A stretch of DNA of 64,000 nt from Molanna angustata (Eukaryota > Arthropoda > Insecta > Trichoptera > Molannidae), in assembly GCA_963576475.1 (NCBI GenBank), contig OY754980.1, forward strand, positions 8,411,186-8,475,185. The letters are read 5' to 3'. The translations under genes and the position numbers were made by a program. Positions within the stretch are counted from its first letter, which is position 1. The number at the start of each line of letters is the position of its first letter. Under the pieces are notes generated by a model. It did not search any database and was not told the origin of the DNA. It saw nothing but the letters and a program-made list of their open reading frames with translations. This document shows positions 34,046-46,134 of this stretch, piece by piece.

Positions 34046-34340
34046 TAACGTTAAACCTATTTTTAAAGTAATCGTTTTGTACATACGACGCCGCCGTATA
34101 TTATACGCCGACAATATTATTGTTGCTGAACGGATGTGAGGTACCCAATTGTGTTTACTTGCAACTTGCAACATGTATATTTGTGAATAGTGTCGCATTG
34201 ATGTCATATTGATGAGTCAAAATAAAATAATATGAACTATTAGTATATATTAGTTGAGCGTGATTATTGGACGAATTATTTTCAGGTAGATAAGAGTAGG
34301 TACCTGCACAGAATAGATCTCAAAACTTGGTCATTCTCAT
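34046..34340. other. unassigned sequence
   Basis: Nothing recognised. Confidence 0.4.
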
Positions 34341-34344
34341 ACAT

Positions 34345-34700
34345 ACCATCACGCCATATCACGGGGTAATCAGAGAGAACCGAATGCCACTTACTTCTAT
34401 CTTGACATACATTCATCGCCTCGACAACATTATACATGTTCGTTTGTTGTTCACGCTTCTAAAATTTCCGTCTTTCAAAATACCGTTCACATGGACGTGC
34501 CATCCCTTCCTTGGGCGACCCCGACCTCTCATTCCATTCCTGTCCGCAATGTATATTTTATTCGTAAGGCGTTTCTCATTCATTCTCCCCATGTGGACAA
34601 ACCATCTCAATGTGTTCACTTTCATTCTATTAATAACGTCATTATTTATCCTACGTTCTTTCCTTATGTCCTCATTTCTGACCCTGTCATACACCTGTAA
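34345..34700 (-). pseudogene. RTE-like LINE C-terminal relic
   Basis: Minus strand: MYDRVRNEDIRKERR at 34694, INRMKVNTLRWFVHMGRMNE, GMRGRGRPRKGWHVHVNGIL and GNFRSVNNKRTC, then a frameshift and the YPV-type end near 34365. The tail is short (GTATG). Same family as 26850-27590, which it resembles over the whole length without the nested insertion. Substitutions such as FGHM to FVHM show decay. Confidence 0.8.
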
Positions 34701-35440
34701 TTGGTCATTCTCTCGGAAAAAATACTATAGATTTACATAGTGTAGGTACACAAATAACATTGTTTTCAGATATTATATATATCTATGATATTTATAAAAT
34801 CCGAACTTCTAACCTGTCCAATAAATTATTTTACTTTTAAAAATACTGCTATTTCTTATTATTTTAACAGCGTGTTTTTGTTTTGTTGCTTAAATCATTG
34901 TCCGTTTTTCAAAGCAGTGTTGGGCCTGTTTTTTTTTTCAATTTAAGTTTTTTTGCCGTATACAAAGAGATTCGGAAACGTCCTAATGTATTATTTAAGG
35001 TTTTTCATCCCAAGCGAAAAGAGGCGAACACACCCGATCAACTTTATGGGCATTTACAACGTGGGGAGTTTTCAGCACGATACGTGAGGCAGTGAACCAA
35101 AGTACGTGGCCACCAACTTTTCCCATGACACGGGCTCGTGTGCAAAATGGTTGCTTTAATATAACAAGTTTATTTGAGAACTTTCTTAGGATACATGTGA
35201 TCTGGATACGTAGGTACCTATATATAAAAATAATGCTTTATACACCTGTCTTACTTATTAGATTTCGTTAATAGATTACTTAACGCGCAACTAGATAAGC
35301 ACAACTAAAATACTTAAGATCTGTATTAAAAAAATAAATAACGGATATAAGACAGTCAAATTATGAAACGCTAGGTAACAAAATAAAGAAGCGCTTAGAA
35401 AAGGGGTTAATAGAATCTTGGGGTTTAAATTAATTTATTG
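34701..35440. other. unassigned sequence, one orphan frame
   Basis: A 70-codon plus frame at 34883-35095 ends with KEANTPDQLYGHLQRGEFSA. Its 3' half is less AT-rich than the surroundings and could be an old exon or transposon piece. I do not recognise it. Confidence 0.3.
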
Positions 35441-35442
35441 TT

Positions 35443-35560
35443 TTGTTGCTTTTTTTTGTATTGATGCTTTTTTTATTGTTTTGATGCTTTTTTTTGTTTT
35501 GATGCTTTTGTATTGATGCTTTTTTTTGTTTTGATGCTTTTCGTATTGCTGTTTTATTTA
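35443..35560. repeat. low-complexity array of TTTTGATGCTTTTTT-like units
   Basis: TTGATGCTTTT occurs six times with variable T-runs between. Confidence 0.85.
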
Positions 35561-36480
35561 TGTGTACCTATAGTTATAATATTGTTGATTGTATATATTT
35601 TGTATGTCTTTATGTTTTTATGTAATTGAATCGTTCTATATGTGCTCACTTTCTCAGCACAAGCATTTTATTCTTTTTGGGAAAGAGAAAAAAAAACAGT
35701 GTACAAAATCCAAAAAATTGTTGTAGGTATGTAAAAAATTGTTGTTTTATTGAATAAATAAATTTAAAAATCTTACTTATAAACGTATACAAAGATATGA
35801 CTTACTAGTTCACTCGAAAAACCTCATTTATATTTTTTCATATGGCCGCATTGGTTTCACAGATGTCAAAAAATAGAAAAATGCATTTAATTTTCAGATA
35901 GCTGACATCGAAAAATGAAAACAAACACCGTGTTGAGTCAAATTAAACACGATTGTGATGAAGAATAACATGGTAAATCTTTATAAGTATTAAATTTTTC
36001 TGTCAATCTCAAATATGCGTCGGAACAAAATATGTGAAAGATCCGCCATTTTGAAATATTTGGTAGGTATAACGCGTTCGTCTAGCTTTAAATAACCTCT
36101 CGACCTGTCCTAATTTGACGCATGTGAAATTAAGGCGTAATAAAGATAGTCACGGTTTATAAGTAAACTTTATCGTTAATCACGCACTTTTACCGGTAGG
36201 TACTATAGATAGTTTAAGTAAGACGGTTAGGATATTTCTTTAGTGGTCTTACTTACTATTTGCAATTTGTGTTTAAGCTGATACTTACCCAGTTTTTTGT
36301 ATTGCCGAAACTGACTTGGCATTGGATAAAACTCGTAATTTAAATGGTAAGTGGTGTTTAGCGAATTCCAAACTATACAAATATAATATCTTTGTCGTTG
36401 GACATTGGATTTTTCCTTGTCGAGAGTGGATAACATTTTTGTGACAAATTTTTAACATTTCATTGTTAATTAACCAATTT
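35561..36480. other. AT-rich sequence, no gene seen
   Basis: Nothing recognised. Confidence 0.4.
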
Positions 36481-36746
36481 CTCAATAGATGGCGTTCCTA
36501 AAAAAAATTTCGTCAATATGATGTTTCAGCTTGTTCTCAAGTGAAAAGATTTTGATGAATAACCAATATAGAACTTTCAAAAATTGGATTGATAGGGAAT
36601 TCAACAAAAAGGCATAATTGATGAACGATACGCAAGCGTATAAAGTGATCACGTAAACCAGTCGGTGATAAGTGACAGGGCTGACAACCTGTAGGTGCTT
36701 TGATTTCACGGTTCTTTTATAAAATTCCAACTTCGTCTCTATTGAA
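36481..36746 (+). mobile_element. CTCAATAGA-type MITE, full-length copy 6
   Basis: Runs from CTCAATAGATGGCGTTC (36481) to AACTTCGTCTCTATTGA (36729-36745). It holds the family blocks in order: ATAGAACTTTCAAAA, GGCATAATTGATGAACG, a GATCACGTAA block, CCTGTAGGTGCTTTGA. About 265 bp, non-coding. Confidence 0.75.
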
Positions 36747-37009
36747 GTATCATAAAAATACCAAACTATACAATATCTACCATTTATTCATGGAAGATAA
36801 TGGCCGTATATATCACAATAAGAAAAATACGTCAAATTGTAACATTTGCTATTCGTAATTATGTACATAAAAAAGCGCACGGTCAAGTTTCCTGCTTTGC
36901 CAGAGATTAATGTCCAGTTTCTTAACACTATAAAAAACAATTATATGTACCTACCCATCTACTTCTTTTTTTTTAGGTTTTGGAAACTTGTCCTTTTTTC
37001 AGGAAGTGT
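36747..37009. other. unassigned sequence
   Basis: Nothing recognised. Confidence 0.4.
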
Positions 37010-37185
37010 GCCCCTCCTGCGAGTTCCAGCAATCTCTTCATGATCGATTATCTATGTACCTCGCGGTCGATTGCCAAATTTAATTTCTTGGGAGATAATT
37101 TTCGGGTAACATGTTGTTTTCCATTCTTGCTACGTGGTCCCTCCAGAATCTTCTTCGGCTCGTGCACCCTTAAGTCGCTGATCTT
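37010..37185 (-). pseudogene. probable LINE C-terminal relic
   Basis: Minus strand, across frames: DHVARMENNMLPE, EIKFGNRPRG, IDHEEIAGTRRGT. The GHVARM ... NRPRG pattern fits the end of RTE/jockey-like ORF2. At least two frameshifts. Confidence 0.4.
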
Positions 37186-37339
37186 TATTAATGTAACTTA
37201 TTACAAAAGTAATAAAATAACCAAAACAACAAAGGTAATAAAATAGCCAAAATAACAAACCTATGTACATTGTTTGAACTATACCGAGAACGCATGTGTT
37301 TTAAGTGCTTGAAGTTTTTCGATGCTAACTGAAAAATAC

Positions 37340-37470
37340 GCGAATCTCGACATACTACATATGTCAAATATTAATTTAACACGCACCCAATAACAAGTTG
37401 CCACATTCAGGAGACATACGATATTGATACGATATTGAAGACTGTATCTCCACCGGGAATCCAACCCGGG
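37340..37470 (-). repeat. tRNA-derived SINE (Ile-like), fragment
   Basis: Inverted match to the SINE at 17313: CACCGGGAATCCAACCCGGG is the B-box side, and GCACCCAATAACAAGTTGCC with TTTAACACGC is the body. The A-box end is missing or replaced beyond 37470. Confidence 0.65.
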
Positions 37471-37479
37471 ATAATTTAT

Positions 37480-37660
37480 ACAAATGTTTATTTTTATTTA
37501 GGATTTTATTATTTATATCTTTATTTATGTATATGTAAAATATTTGGTTAGCTAAACTGCTAGCCCTAGAACAGGGTTACCTAGTTGGGCAGCAGTAATC
37601 TTCATAATAGTCTTTGTGATAAAGGTGTGAAAAATAAATAAATAAATAAATAAAAAAAAA
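37480..37660 (+). repeat. LINE 3'UTR with conserved hairpin and (AATA)n tail
   Basis: The hairpin CTGCTAGCCCTAGAACAGG...CTAGTTGGGCAGCAG is at 37557-37595, with (AATA)n and a poly-A at 37628-37665. Same hairpin type as at 7685. Confidence 0.55.
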
Positions 37661-38160
37661 TTGAATTTGTTTAATAAAATATTATGTAGCTATTCAAAAA
37701 CCTTTCTCAGAGATGTAGACAGATTTGATATTCCGTTCGTTTTTGCATAATAATTTTCATAGCGCTTTTAAAATACGCAGCGCTAAATCAACTCAATGGG
37801 GGCTAATAGAATTGACGAAAAAAAAAATTGAATTTGAATTATTATAAAGCAACTTCCGAAATGTCTCCCGTCGGCATCCGAAGACTCAATTCTTCGACCC
37901 GCTCGGAATATATTGAAATAGTAGCGAAATCTGAAATTGAATTTATAAAACAATACAAATCCTGGAGCTATTTGTCTTTTTGCGTCACAATTTAATTTCG
38001 GCGCCAATAGTGTACCTGGTTCCCGCGCAAATCCACGAATATTTCAATCACGTGACAAGCGCGCCCGGAATAAAAAGGGAATTACACACCGCGTGACACC
38101 CCTCGTCTGTCATTCACTTAAATAGGGTTGCAATATTTCAACTTATAATAGTTTCTTACT
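37661..38160. other. unassigned sequence, GC-richer at 37990-38110
   Basis: No frame or repeat recognised. The GC-richer part (CACGTGACAAGCGCGCCCGG region) may be older host sequence. Confidence 0.35.
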
Positions 38161-38164
38161 TTAT

Positions 38165-38745
38165 TTTATTTTATTTATATTCAGGAAACAAACAGCGTTA
38201 CAAAGTTTATGGTATGGACAATAAAGTTATAGCAATTATGCCAATAATGTGTTTCCACATAAGTAAAAAAACAATAAGTATATAAGTTCATACAAAAATT
38301 TATAAAGAATATGTAGGAGAGAGTTGGGAATAGAGAGGGATATGTGTTGGTATGATTATATATGAATATTGAATGATTGATAAGTTTTGATTTGATAACA
38401 TTTATTGATGAGTTGAATATATCTAATTCGTTTAGGTGCGTATTGAAGAAATGTGATGCACGGTATATGAATGAGTGTTGTTTGGCGTTCGTGTTACAAT
38501 GTGAAAGGTTTAATGAATGTTGGAATCGGGTTGCTCGAGTGGGAACCCGAAGAGCTATTCGTTCAAGCAGTTCCGGGCAATCCACGATAGAGTTGGCGAT
38601 TTTAAATAAAAAGACGGCGTCGGAGATATTTCTACGGTTTTCCAATGTGCTAATTTTAAAGAACTCGGCAGAATCTGAGTAATTTAGATGAGTTCGAAAG
38701 GAGCGAAAATCAAGGTACTTAAGGAATCTATTATATTATTACAAG
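38165..38745 (-). pseudogene. L2/CR1-like LINE ORF2 C-terminus
   Basis: Minus frame open for about 185 codons from 38740 to 38181. It reads DFRSFRTHLNYSDSAEFFKI, then LENRRNISDAVFLFKIANS, DCPELLERIALRVPTR and FFNTHLNELDIFNSSINVIK. LE-x-RR-x-x-x-D...F(L/Y)K-x-x-x(N)...LL-x-x-I...VP-x-R is the typical thumb/C-terminal arrangement of L2/CR1/jockey-type ORF2. It ends in a T-rich (element strand A-rich, ATAA) tail at 38160-38180. No frameshift in this stretch, but the catalytic part is missing. Confidence 0.75.
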
Positions 38746-38829
38746 GTAGGTATCACAAGATTTATCTATTTTTATATTTATATTCGCGGATTGTAAAATG
38801 TGAATTATCGAAATACTGTTTCCGGATAA

Positions 38830-38935
38830 TCCGCTGTGGCTTGTTTTAGCTTTCTCGCTGACGTTTCGCCCGCACGACATCGGACATTATCAAGGTTGTT
38901 AACTCGAACGCGTGCTCAAAGATAATTAAATAAAC
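38830..38935 (-). repeat. GGGCGAAACGTC motif repeat
   Basis: Minus strand: CCTTGATAATGTCCGATGTC followed by GTGCGGGCGAAACGTCAGCG. Motifs of this form recur across invertebrate retroelements (Penelope-like among them). No coding sequence is attached. Confidence 0.35.
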
Positions 38936-39020
38936 GATACAGAAAAAAAAATCATAGTGTCTATGTTGTTTGGATACCAAAATCGGACACGCCAGACTTT
39001 TGCTATTGTATTGTGGGTCA

Positions 39021-40061
39021 TCCAACTGTCGATTTGTTCAGGAGAACTTTGTTCTCTTAACATATCGACAATGTATCAAGCCAGAATACGCGAGAATTGT
39101 ATGGAGAGGTCTACTTTTTTCATGGATTTTCCAACTTTGAAGTCAAAAAACACCAACTTAGAGGCTTCGCAGCATATATGTTCCATACACGGATTTACTC
39201 AGAATTCGGAGTAGAATATTTCGTGTGTCTGTGTGTGTGTGTGTGTGTGTCTGTGTGTCTGTGTGTCTGTGTGTGTCTGTGTGTGTGTGTGTCCGTCCCC
39301 CCCTTATAACTTTTGATCCGCTCAATTTACAGAGCCTAAAATTTCAGAATATATAAACAGTTACAGGCCTACAAAACTTTTATACTCGGAATTTTGAATT
39401 TTTGTTTCAGTCAGGGGTTATCAACTTTTGAATTTTTATTTTATTTTTCCATATATCTCAGAAACCATAAACGCTAGAACGCTGAAAATTGGTACAACCA
39501 TAGACAAATACAAAATCTCAAACCAGTTTTTTCAAAAAAATTCCAGGGTTTCTCAAACATTTTTTATTAAGAAAAATATTTTTTTTATGATAAATTTATG
39601 AGTTTAACTGCCTATATTTCCAAAACTTTTACAATTATCGAAAAAAACCGAAACACCCCAACTAGATAATTTAATTTTCTATTAAAATATTAACATTGTA
39701 GTAGAAAATCTCAATTTTTTTTTAACAATTTTTTTAAAAATTGAATTTAGTGACGACATCGCTTCATACATTTTGTATGGCAGTCGCCTATACACAATAT
39801 GTAAGAAGACTTAATAGTTTGATACTTCATCTCCAAACATACATACATACCATCATGCTATTTGCATATTCTGGGTAGGAAAAAGGATCTTCCTCCATAC
39901 TATCCTATCTTGACATACATACCTACATATGTTGTATAGAAAACAAAATATCTGAAAATATTCAATAATTTGTATCTATGGGTTTATAGTTTGGTACATA
40001 TTCTTCAACTATACATACTATCGCTATCGACAGTTGGATCTCATGTGTTACATGCAACTAG
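39021..40061 (+). mobile_element. Helitron-like non-autonomous element, copy C (complete)
   Basis: 1041 bp. Begins TCCAACTGTCGAT after A39020 and ends CTAG (40058-40061) before T40062. It contains ATCGACAGTTGGA and the CATGT-GTT-ACATG hairpin near the 3' end. The TG/TCTG tract is at 39221-39294. Very close to copy B over most of its length, suggesting recent amplification of this subfamily. Confidence 0.8.
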
Positions 40062-40390
40062 TATTTACTTTACTTGCATTGTTTCACTGATTTAGCTGTC
40101 AAATACGTAATTGTTTAAAAGTGGCCTATAACGCCAATTTTATGGATTTTTTGTTTAAAGATATGTAATATTATACATATTACGGTAAAAATAGTATTTT
40201 TTTGCGGAAATGCCTAAATTTATAAAAAAAATTAGCCGCAAAAACAAGTACACTGGTAATCGACTGGAAGTCTTTTGGAGTCCACCGGACATTGTGACGT
40301 CCACCAGGTGTTGAGGAAAAGTATTGTCGATAAACACTGCACCGAATATATTTTTTAAATACCTACCTACATTAAAAGCTTCGATTCATT
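40062..40390. other. unassigned sequence
   Basis: Nothing recognised. Confidence 0.4.
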
Positions 40391-40400
40391 TTGTTCATGA

Positions 40401-40490
40401 ACCGCCGAAGGCGGCCTTTTACCGCGCAGGGGTAAAAAGTTGGCTGAAAGCCCTAGCTTAGAAGCTGACCGTAGCGATGCTTTTCAGCTA
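40401..40490. repeat. cluster of consecutive GC-rich hairpins
   Basis: In order: CCGCC-gaa-GGCGG (40401-40413); CTTTTACC...GGTAAAAAG (40415-40438); GGCT-gaa-AGCC (40441-40451); AGCTT-ag-AAGCT (40454-40465). The closing part GCTTTTCAGCTAG can pair with CTAGC upstream. Base composition differs sharply from the flanks. The identity is unknown. Confidence 0.75.
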
Positions 40491-41615
40491 GTACAAAATA
40501 AAGCCCTTCACAATTCTCAGTCCTATTATTTATTTATTAAACAATGAATAATATTGAACATTACAAGTACAGACTAGAAATTATGTAAGTATGTGCAACT
40601 GCTTTGTGTGTTTATATACATTTAGCTTTTACACTTATAAATGGAAATGAAATAGTCATTTTCATGTAAAACATGGTGGTGTTGCAATCCCTATAAAATT
40701 TCACCGCAGTGAAATATGTTTCAAGTAGTCCTTAAGCTTCCGCGTTTTGGTTTATGGGGAAATTATCTACCGCGGAAGAGTATTCTTGGGATACCCTACT
40801 TATAGAAGAAAAGATGGAGGAGGATACGAGTTATAAGGAAAAAAATTAGGAAATTTTAAATTTTTAGAAAGATTACATTCTTCGGAAGAAATGCAGTACG
40901 TAGCGTAGCGTTAAGAAAATATTTATTCGGATCTTAAAAAGACCGGCGTTGTAAGAAGGTGAACACAGAATTCGGATGATCGCTCCACAGTCAGGCTGCT
41001 GTGCACTCATTAATTACATTTGTTTCTATCACTGCTTTTGACATAGAAAAACACAAAAGGACACTACAGGATACAGTCCTTAGAAAACAGTTCTTGGACA
41101 AAGAATAAAATATATAACATTAAAATGTCCAACGCGACTGCTATTCGCAGGTTTTTCTTTTCGACGAGCATCTTCAGAAAGATGATCCATGTTGGGAGAG
41201 ACAATCTAAGTTATAATTCAGCCAAGGAAAAACCCGAACATAAAGAAAGGAGGAGAAGAGAAACGAAAATACATTAAATACCTTTAATGTATTGTTCAAT
41301 CACTATGAAACTTTTGAATTTTTATTTAGTATCAGTACATAATTCTTCGTCTAAAAACTTACTGACAGTCGCTAAGGAACTGTTTCTGCAGAATTTGCGG
41401 TCTCCTGGAATGTAGACTCCCATCATATAACTCTTCATTATTGGGGGTCCCATGAATGGCAAGGTGTAGGTCTTTGGGAGTCCATTCTATTCACGTGGCC
41501 TCATCTGCAGTATCTTCTTCGTTATCTTTCTTCTTTATTCACAAATATAACCTATAAACATTTTAATGTTGATAGATTGTAAATGTGCTTAGCGCGAATG
41601 ACTTTGTTCAAATCA
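40491..41615. other. unassigned sequence
   Basis: No clear gene. 40740-41280 contains short open pieces on the plus strand and a TCTTCAGAAAGATGA hairpin at 41171-41185. I recognise no family. Confidence 0.35.
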
Positions 41616-41620
41616 AAGGT

Positions 41621-41808
41621 TATTTTTTTTTTTAATAAAATGATTATGTCCTTGTTAAACAAGTACATATACATCTTCCTACGTTCCCTAAAATAAGCAA
41701 ATAGATGCTTGTGCTTAGGTGAACGAAATCGGTCGAGGCAGGATTCGAACTCGCGACCACTGTAGGTATTACTACCCCAGCGCGCTAACCGCTCTGCCAC
41801 CGACCCAT
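41621..41808 (-). repeat. tRNA-derived SINE (Thr-like head)
   Basis: On the minus strand: GGTCGGTGGCAGAGCGGTTA (A-box region), AGTTCGAATCCTGCCTCGAC (B-box region), a body with AAGCACAAGCATC and GGGAACGTAGGAAGATGTAT, GTACTTGTTTAACAAGGAC, and an A-rich tail at 41621-41640. The head differs from the 49.9 kb copy only in the anticodon-stem region, where this copy has extra bases. Confidence 0.85.
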
Positions 41809-41948
41809 CTATACATTTATATGACATTTTTCTCGCAAAAAAACAAAAAAAAGCTCATACAATAAAAGTAAATGATATCAAATTTTCAGGTCGTTTATAA
41901 TGAATAACTCCACGCAAAACGTTTATCTAACGTAGTACAAAATTCATT

Positions 41949-42134
41949 GTTTTTTTTTTTTTTTTAAAAAATGAATATGTCCTTGTTAAACAAGTACATA
42001 TACATCTTCCTACGTTCCCTAAACTAAGCATAAATGCTTGTCCTATAGGTGAACGAGATCGGTCGAGGCAGGATTCGAACTCGCGACCACTGGATTACTA
42101 ACCCAGCGCGCTAACCGCTCTGCCATCCACCCAT
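41949..42134 (-). repeat. tRNA-derived SINE (Thr-like head), second copy
   Basis: Same orientation as the copy 140 bp to its left, with a poly-A (T on plus) at 41950-41965. The anticodon arm CTGGGTTAGTAATCCAG is intact. Followed on the right by two 21-bp units AACGAAGTAAAGAAAT-CTAC (42137-42181). Confidence 0.85.
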
Positions 42135-42181
42135 CCAACGAAGTAAAGAAATACTACAACGAAGTAAAGAAATGCTACGAG

Positions 42182-42597
42182 GATACAGCTGAACAATTAC
42201 ATTATCCATAAGTTGTTTAGTTATGTAGAAAATGTTGCGAGAGTCAGAGATAGACAATAATATTCTCTTTGAAATGCTGGCTTAAGCACCAATTTTAATA
42301 TGTTCACGACTCAAGAGAAATTAGAATTTCTTCAAGATCCTTTGAACGTATGTACATAGGAATATCATTGACAAAGAGAGGAAGATATACATAGACAAAA
42401 TGAAAGCTTACGTTGCAACTTACAATTGCGTTACTTCAGCTAGTTAGGAGCCTTTTAAGTTAAAGTGCACTAACAATATCTTGTTCAACAAGCGACCTAT
42501 CTCTCTACTGCGAATCGGATACCAATTTCAAATTTTCGCTAAGAACCTACCTTTGTAATGGAGAATACTGCGGCTGGTAGGGATGTATCAATCGTAA
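42182..42597. other. unassigned sequence
   Basis: Nothing recognised. Confidence 0.4.
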
Positions 42598-43308
42598 TCC
42601 AACTGTCGATAGTTTATTTGTCTTAATATATCGACAAATTATCAAGCCAAGATACGCGAGATTCGTGTGCCAGGTGTATATTTTTTCATGGTTTTTTCAA
42701 CTTTGAAGTCAAAAAACACCACCATAGAGTTTTCGCAGCACAAATGTTCTATATATATATGGTTTTACTCAGAATTTGGAGAAGAACATTTAATTTGTCT
42801 GTGTCCGTCCGAACGTTATAAGTTAAATATGTGTTTAAATGCCAATATTTCCAAATTTATTGTAAATATCTAAAAACGCCGAATCACCCCAACTGAATAA
42901 TTTAATTTTCTATAAAAAATATTAACATTATAGTAGGTACTACTACCTACTCAATTTTTTTTAACAATTAAAAAAAAAATTTACCTAGTGACGACATCGT
43001 TTCATACAATTTACATGGCAGTATACACTGCACAATGTCTACGGGGAATTGCAATAGTTTAAAGCTTAATCTCTAACATATGTTCATACCATGATGCTGT
43101 TTTCATATTTTGAGTAGGAAAAAAGGGCTGACCTCCATAATATACTATCCTTAAATACATACCTACATATTTTTTATAGAAAACAAGCAATCTTAAAATA
43201 TTCAATAATTAGGATTTAAGGATTTATTGTATATAGTTTAGTACGTTTTCTTCAACCATACATAATATCGCTTTCGACAGTTGGATCTCATGTATTACAT
43301 GTAACTAG
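42598..43308 (+). mobile_element. Helitron-like non-autonomous element, copy D (shortened)
   Basis: 711 bp with intact ends: TCCAACTGTCGAT after A42597 and CTAG (43305-43308) before T43309. The hairpin is CATGT-ATT-ACATG. The TG tract and about 250 bp of the central region are deleted. The 3' inverted repeat has one change (TTCGACAGTTGGA). Confidence 0.75.
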
Positions 43309-43479
43309 TAATAGATAATTTGAATGTACATAATATTATGATAGCGACAGGTAGGTAAACGAAAATTCGAAATTGGGATTGGATTAGAGTCTAAAGATAG
43401 GTAAGTTAAGTGGGTAATATAAAAGCGAAAATTTTAAATTGAAATCGGATTTGAAATTCAAGATTAAGCCAGCAGGTAT

Positions 43480-44047
43480 ATGTGCCAATCAATGGACCCC
43501 AATGTAAATACAAACAACATACCTACTTTGTATTATGCATATGTCAGGAGTGTACTAGAATTTTCATCAGTTGTATGGAATCCTTTTCTGATAACATACA
43601 TCAATAGACTAGAAGCAGTACAGAATAAATTCCTGCAACATTTGGACTATCGTGGTAAATTATATTTCTCCAACTACCGGATATCTGCAAAACACCATAA
43701 TATTTGTTATCTTAAAAACATACGTATTATTATAGACATGATATACATTCACAAAATTATGCATAACCGTGTAGACTCACCATAATTAGACGTGTGTGAG
43801 TAGACGTGTGTCGCGCGCGTGCTTTTCGTTAAGTCCTTGAAAATGCCTGGTGATATTCAGGCGAAACGTCGGAAGACAAATGGTCTTAGTCAAGACCTAC
43901 TGACACGGTCTTAACACAAACTACTCACAAAACAATTACATTAGACGAAGTTGCTCCAACTACAATTCATACTTTAAACATTTCGATATAGTACATAAAT
44001 CACAAGCAGATTTCAGAACATACATATTACAACAATTCGATAAATAG
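43480..44047 (+). pseudogene. L2/CR1-like LINE ORF2 C-terminus, interrupted
   Basis: 43513-43780 reads LYYAYVRSVLEFSSVVWNPF, RLEAVQNKFLQHLDYRG and DMIYIHKIMHNRVDSP. These are the thumb motifs of L2/CR1/jockey-like ORF2. After an insertion (43793-43939) it resumes with NSYFKHFDIVHKSQADFRTY and a stop at about 44047. The short duplication ATTAGACG at 43785-43792 and 43940-43947 marks the insert. About 60 residues expected between the parts are missing, so the relic was deleted as well as interrupted. Confidence 0.7.
43793..43939 (+). mobile_element. small insert with inverted ends, carrying 115-bp repeat unit 1
   Basis: Bounded by an 8-bp duplication ATTAGACG. TGTGAGTAG (43795-43803) and CTACTCACA (43921-43929) are perfect inverted repeats. 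The internal 43794-43908 is identical to 44788-44902. The segment includes CGCGCGCG-like GC-rich sequence and the motif CCTGGTGATATTCAGGCGAA followed by ACGTCGG. Confidence 0.6.
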
Positions 44048-44298
44048 TATATGCTACAATTACATTCATTCATAATCTATCTCGCATAAATATACACACA
44101 ATATTGTTATAAAACACACATACATAATATATAACACATATTCACTTACTTAATACATGCTACATTATTATATAAATAATGTAGCATGTATTATATAAAT
44201 TACTTTCAAACTTACTTAAGTCAAATAAACAAGTTCTCTTTATATCTTATGTGAAAACATATTATTGGGGTACAATGAATTTACCTTACTGTTTAAGT

Positions 44299-44682
<384 letters not shown>

Positions 44683-44787
44683 ATATTTGATGTTTTCACG
44701 GGTGAAATATGTTATAATATTTTTATCTGTTATAATATTTTTGATTTTTATCTATGTTATAATATTTTTATTGACGGTGAGCTTTCA

Positions 44788-44902
44788 GTGTGAGTAGACG
44801 TGTGTCGCGCGCGTGCTTTTCGTTAAGTCCTTGAAAATGCCTGGTGATATTCAGGCGAAACGTCGGAAGACAAATGGTCTTAGTCAAGACCTACTGACAC
44901 GG
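44788..44902 (+). repeat. 115-bp direct repeat unit 2
   Basis: Identical to 43794-43908, without the CTACTCACA end. Right flank GATAAAAATATTATAACATA (44912-44931) is the inverse of the TATGTTATAATATTTTTATC at 44708-44727 on the left, so the unit is enclosed by a 20-bp inverted repeat. Confidence 0.9.
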
Positions 44903-44925
44903 GAAAACCGAGATAAAAATATTAT

Positions 44926-45790
<865 letters not shown>

Positions 45791-45794
45791 ATAT

Positions 45795-45960
45795 CCACCT
45801 AAGAATAAGGAAAAACCTCATTAACACCTTTGTCTGGAGTATCTTACTATATGGCTGTGTGTAGCACCCGGGTCTGCTCATAACCATCGCGGAGGGAATG
45901 GTAGAGGGCAGCAACTATAGAGGCCGACCAAGAAAGAGCTACATGGAATTAGGAAATATA
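45795..45960 (+). pseudogene. LINE relic with internal deletion
   Basis: Plus strand reads RIRKNLINTFVWSILLYGC, a stop, then LLITIAEGMVEGSNYRGRPR. The SILLYGCE motif is usually separated from the EG-x-VEG-x-x-x-RGRPR motif by about 60 residues in RTE-like ORF2. Here they are adjacent, so the middle is deleted. Confidence 0.6.
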
Positions 45961-45984
45961 AAGAGCTACAAGCATTTATTTTTA

Positions 45985-46055
45985 GTTTAAATGTATGAAG
46001 ATGTATATGTACTTGTTTCTAGAACATAATCATTCTTTTGAAAAATAAATACAAA
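45985..46055 (+). repeat. 3' tail of the Thr-like SINE
   Basis: GAAGATGTATATGTACTTGT followed by AACATAATCATTC and an A-rich end matches the last 60 bp of the SINE at 49901. Confidence 0.5.
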
Positions 46056-46134
46056 TTAAACGGATAGCACAAATCTACCAAAATAACTCCGAATCAACTC
46101 AGTTGACAAATAATTACGGTACAAATACTTTGTT

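Noticed and set aside
34883..35095. A 70-codon frame as a small host gene
   Set aside because: No recognisable domain, first half is low complexity, no splice or promoter context. Recorded as unassigned.
43846..43880. Hammerhead ribozyme
   Set aside because: CCTGGTGATATTCAGG folds on itself and leaves no room for stem II before GAAA, so the core cannot form as required.
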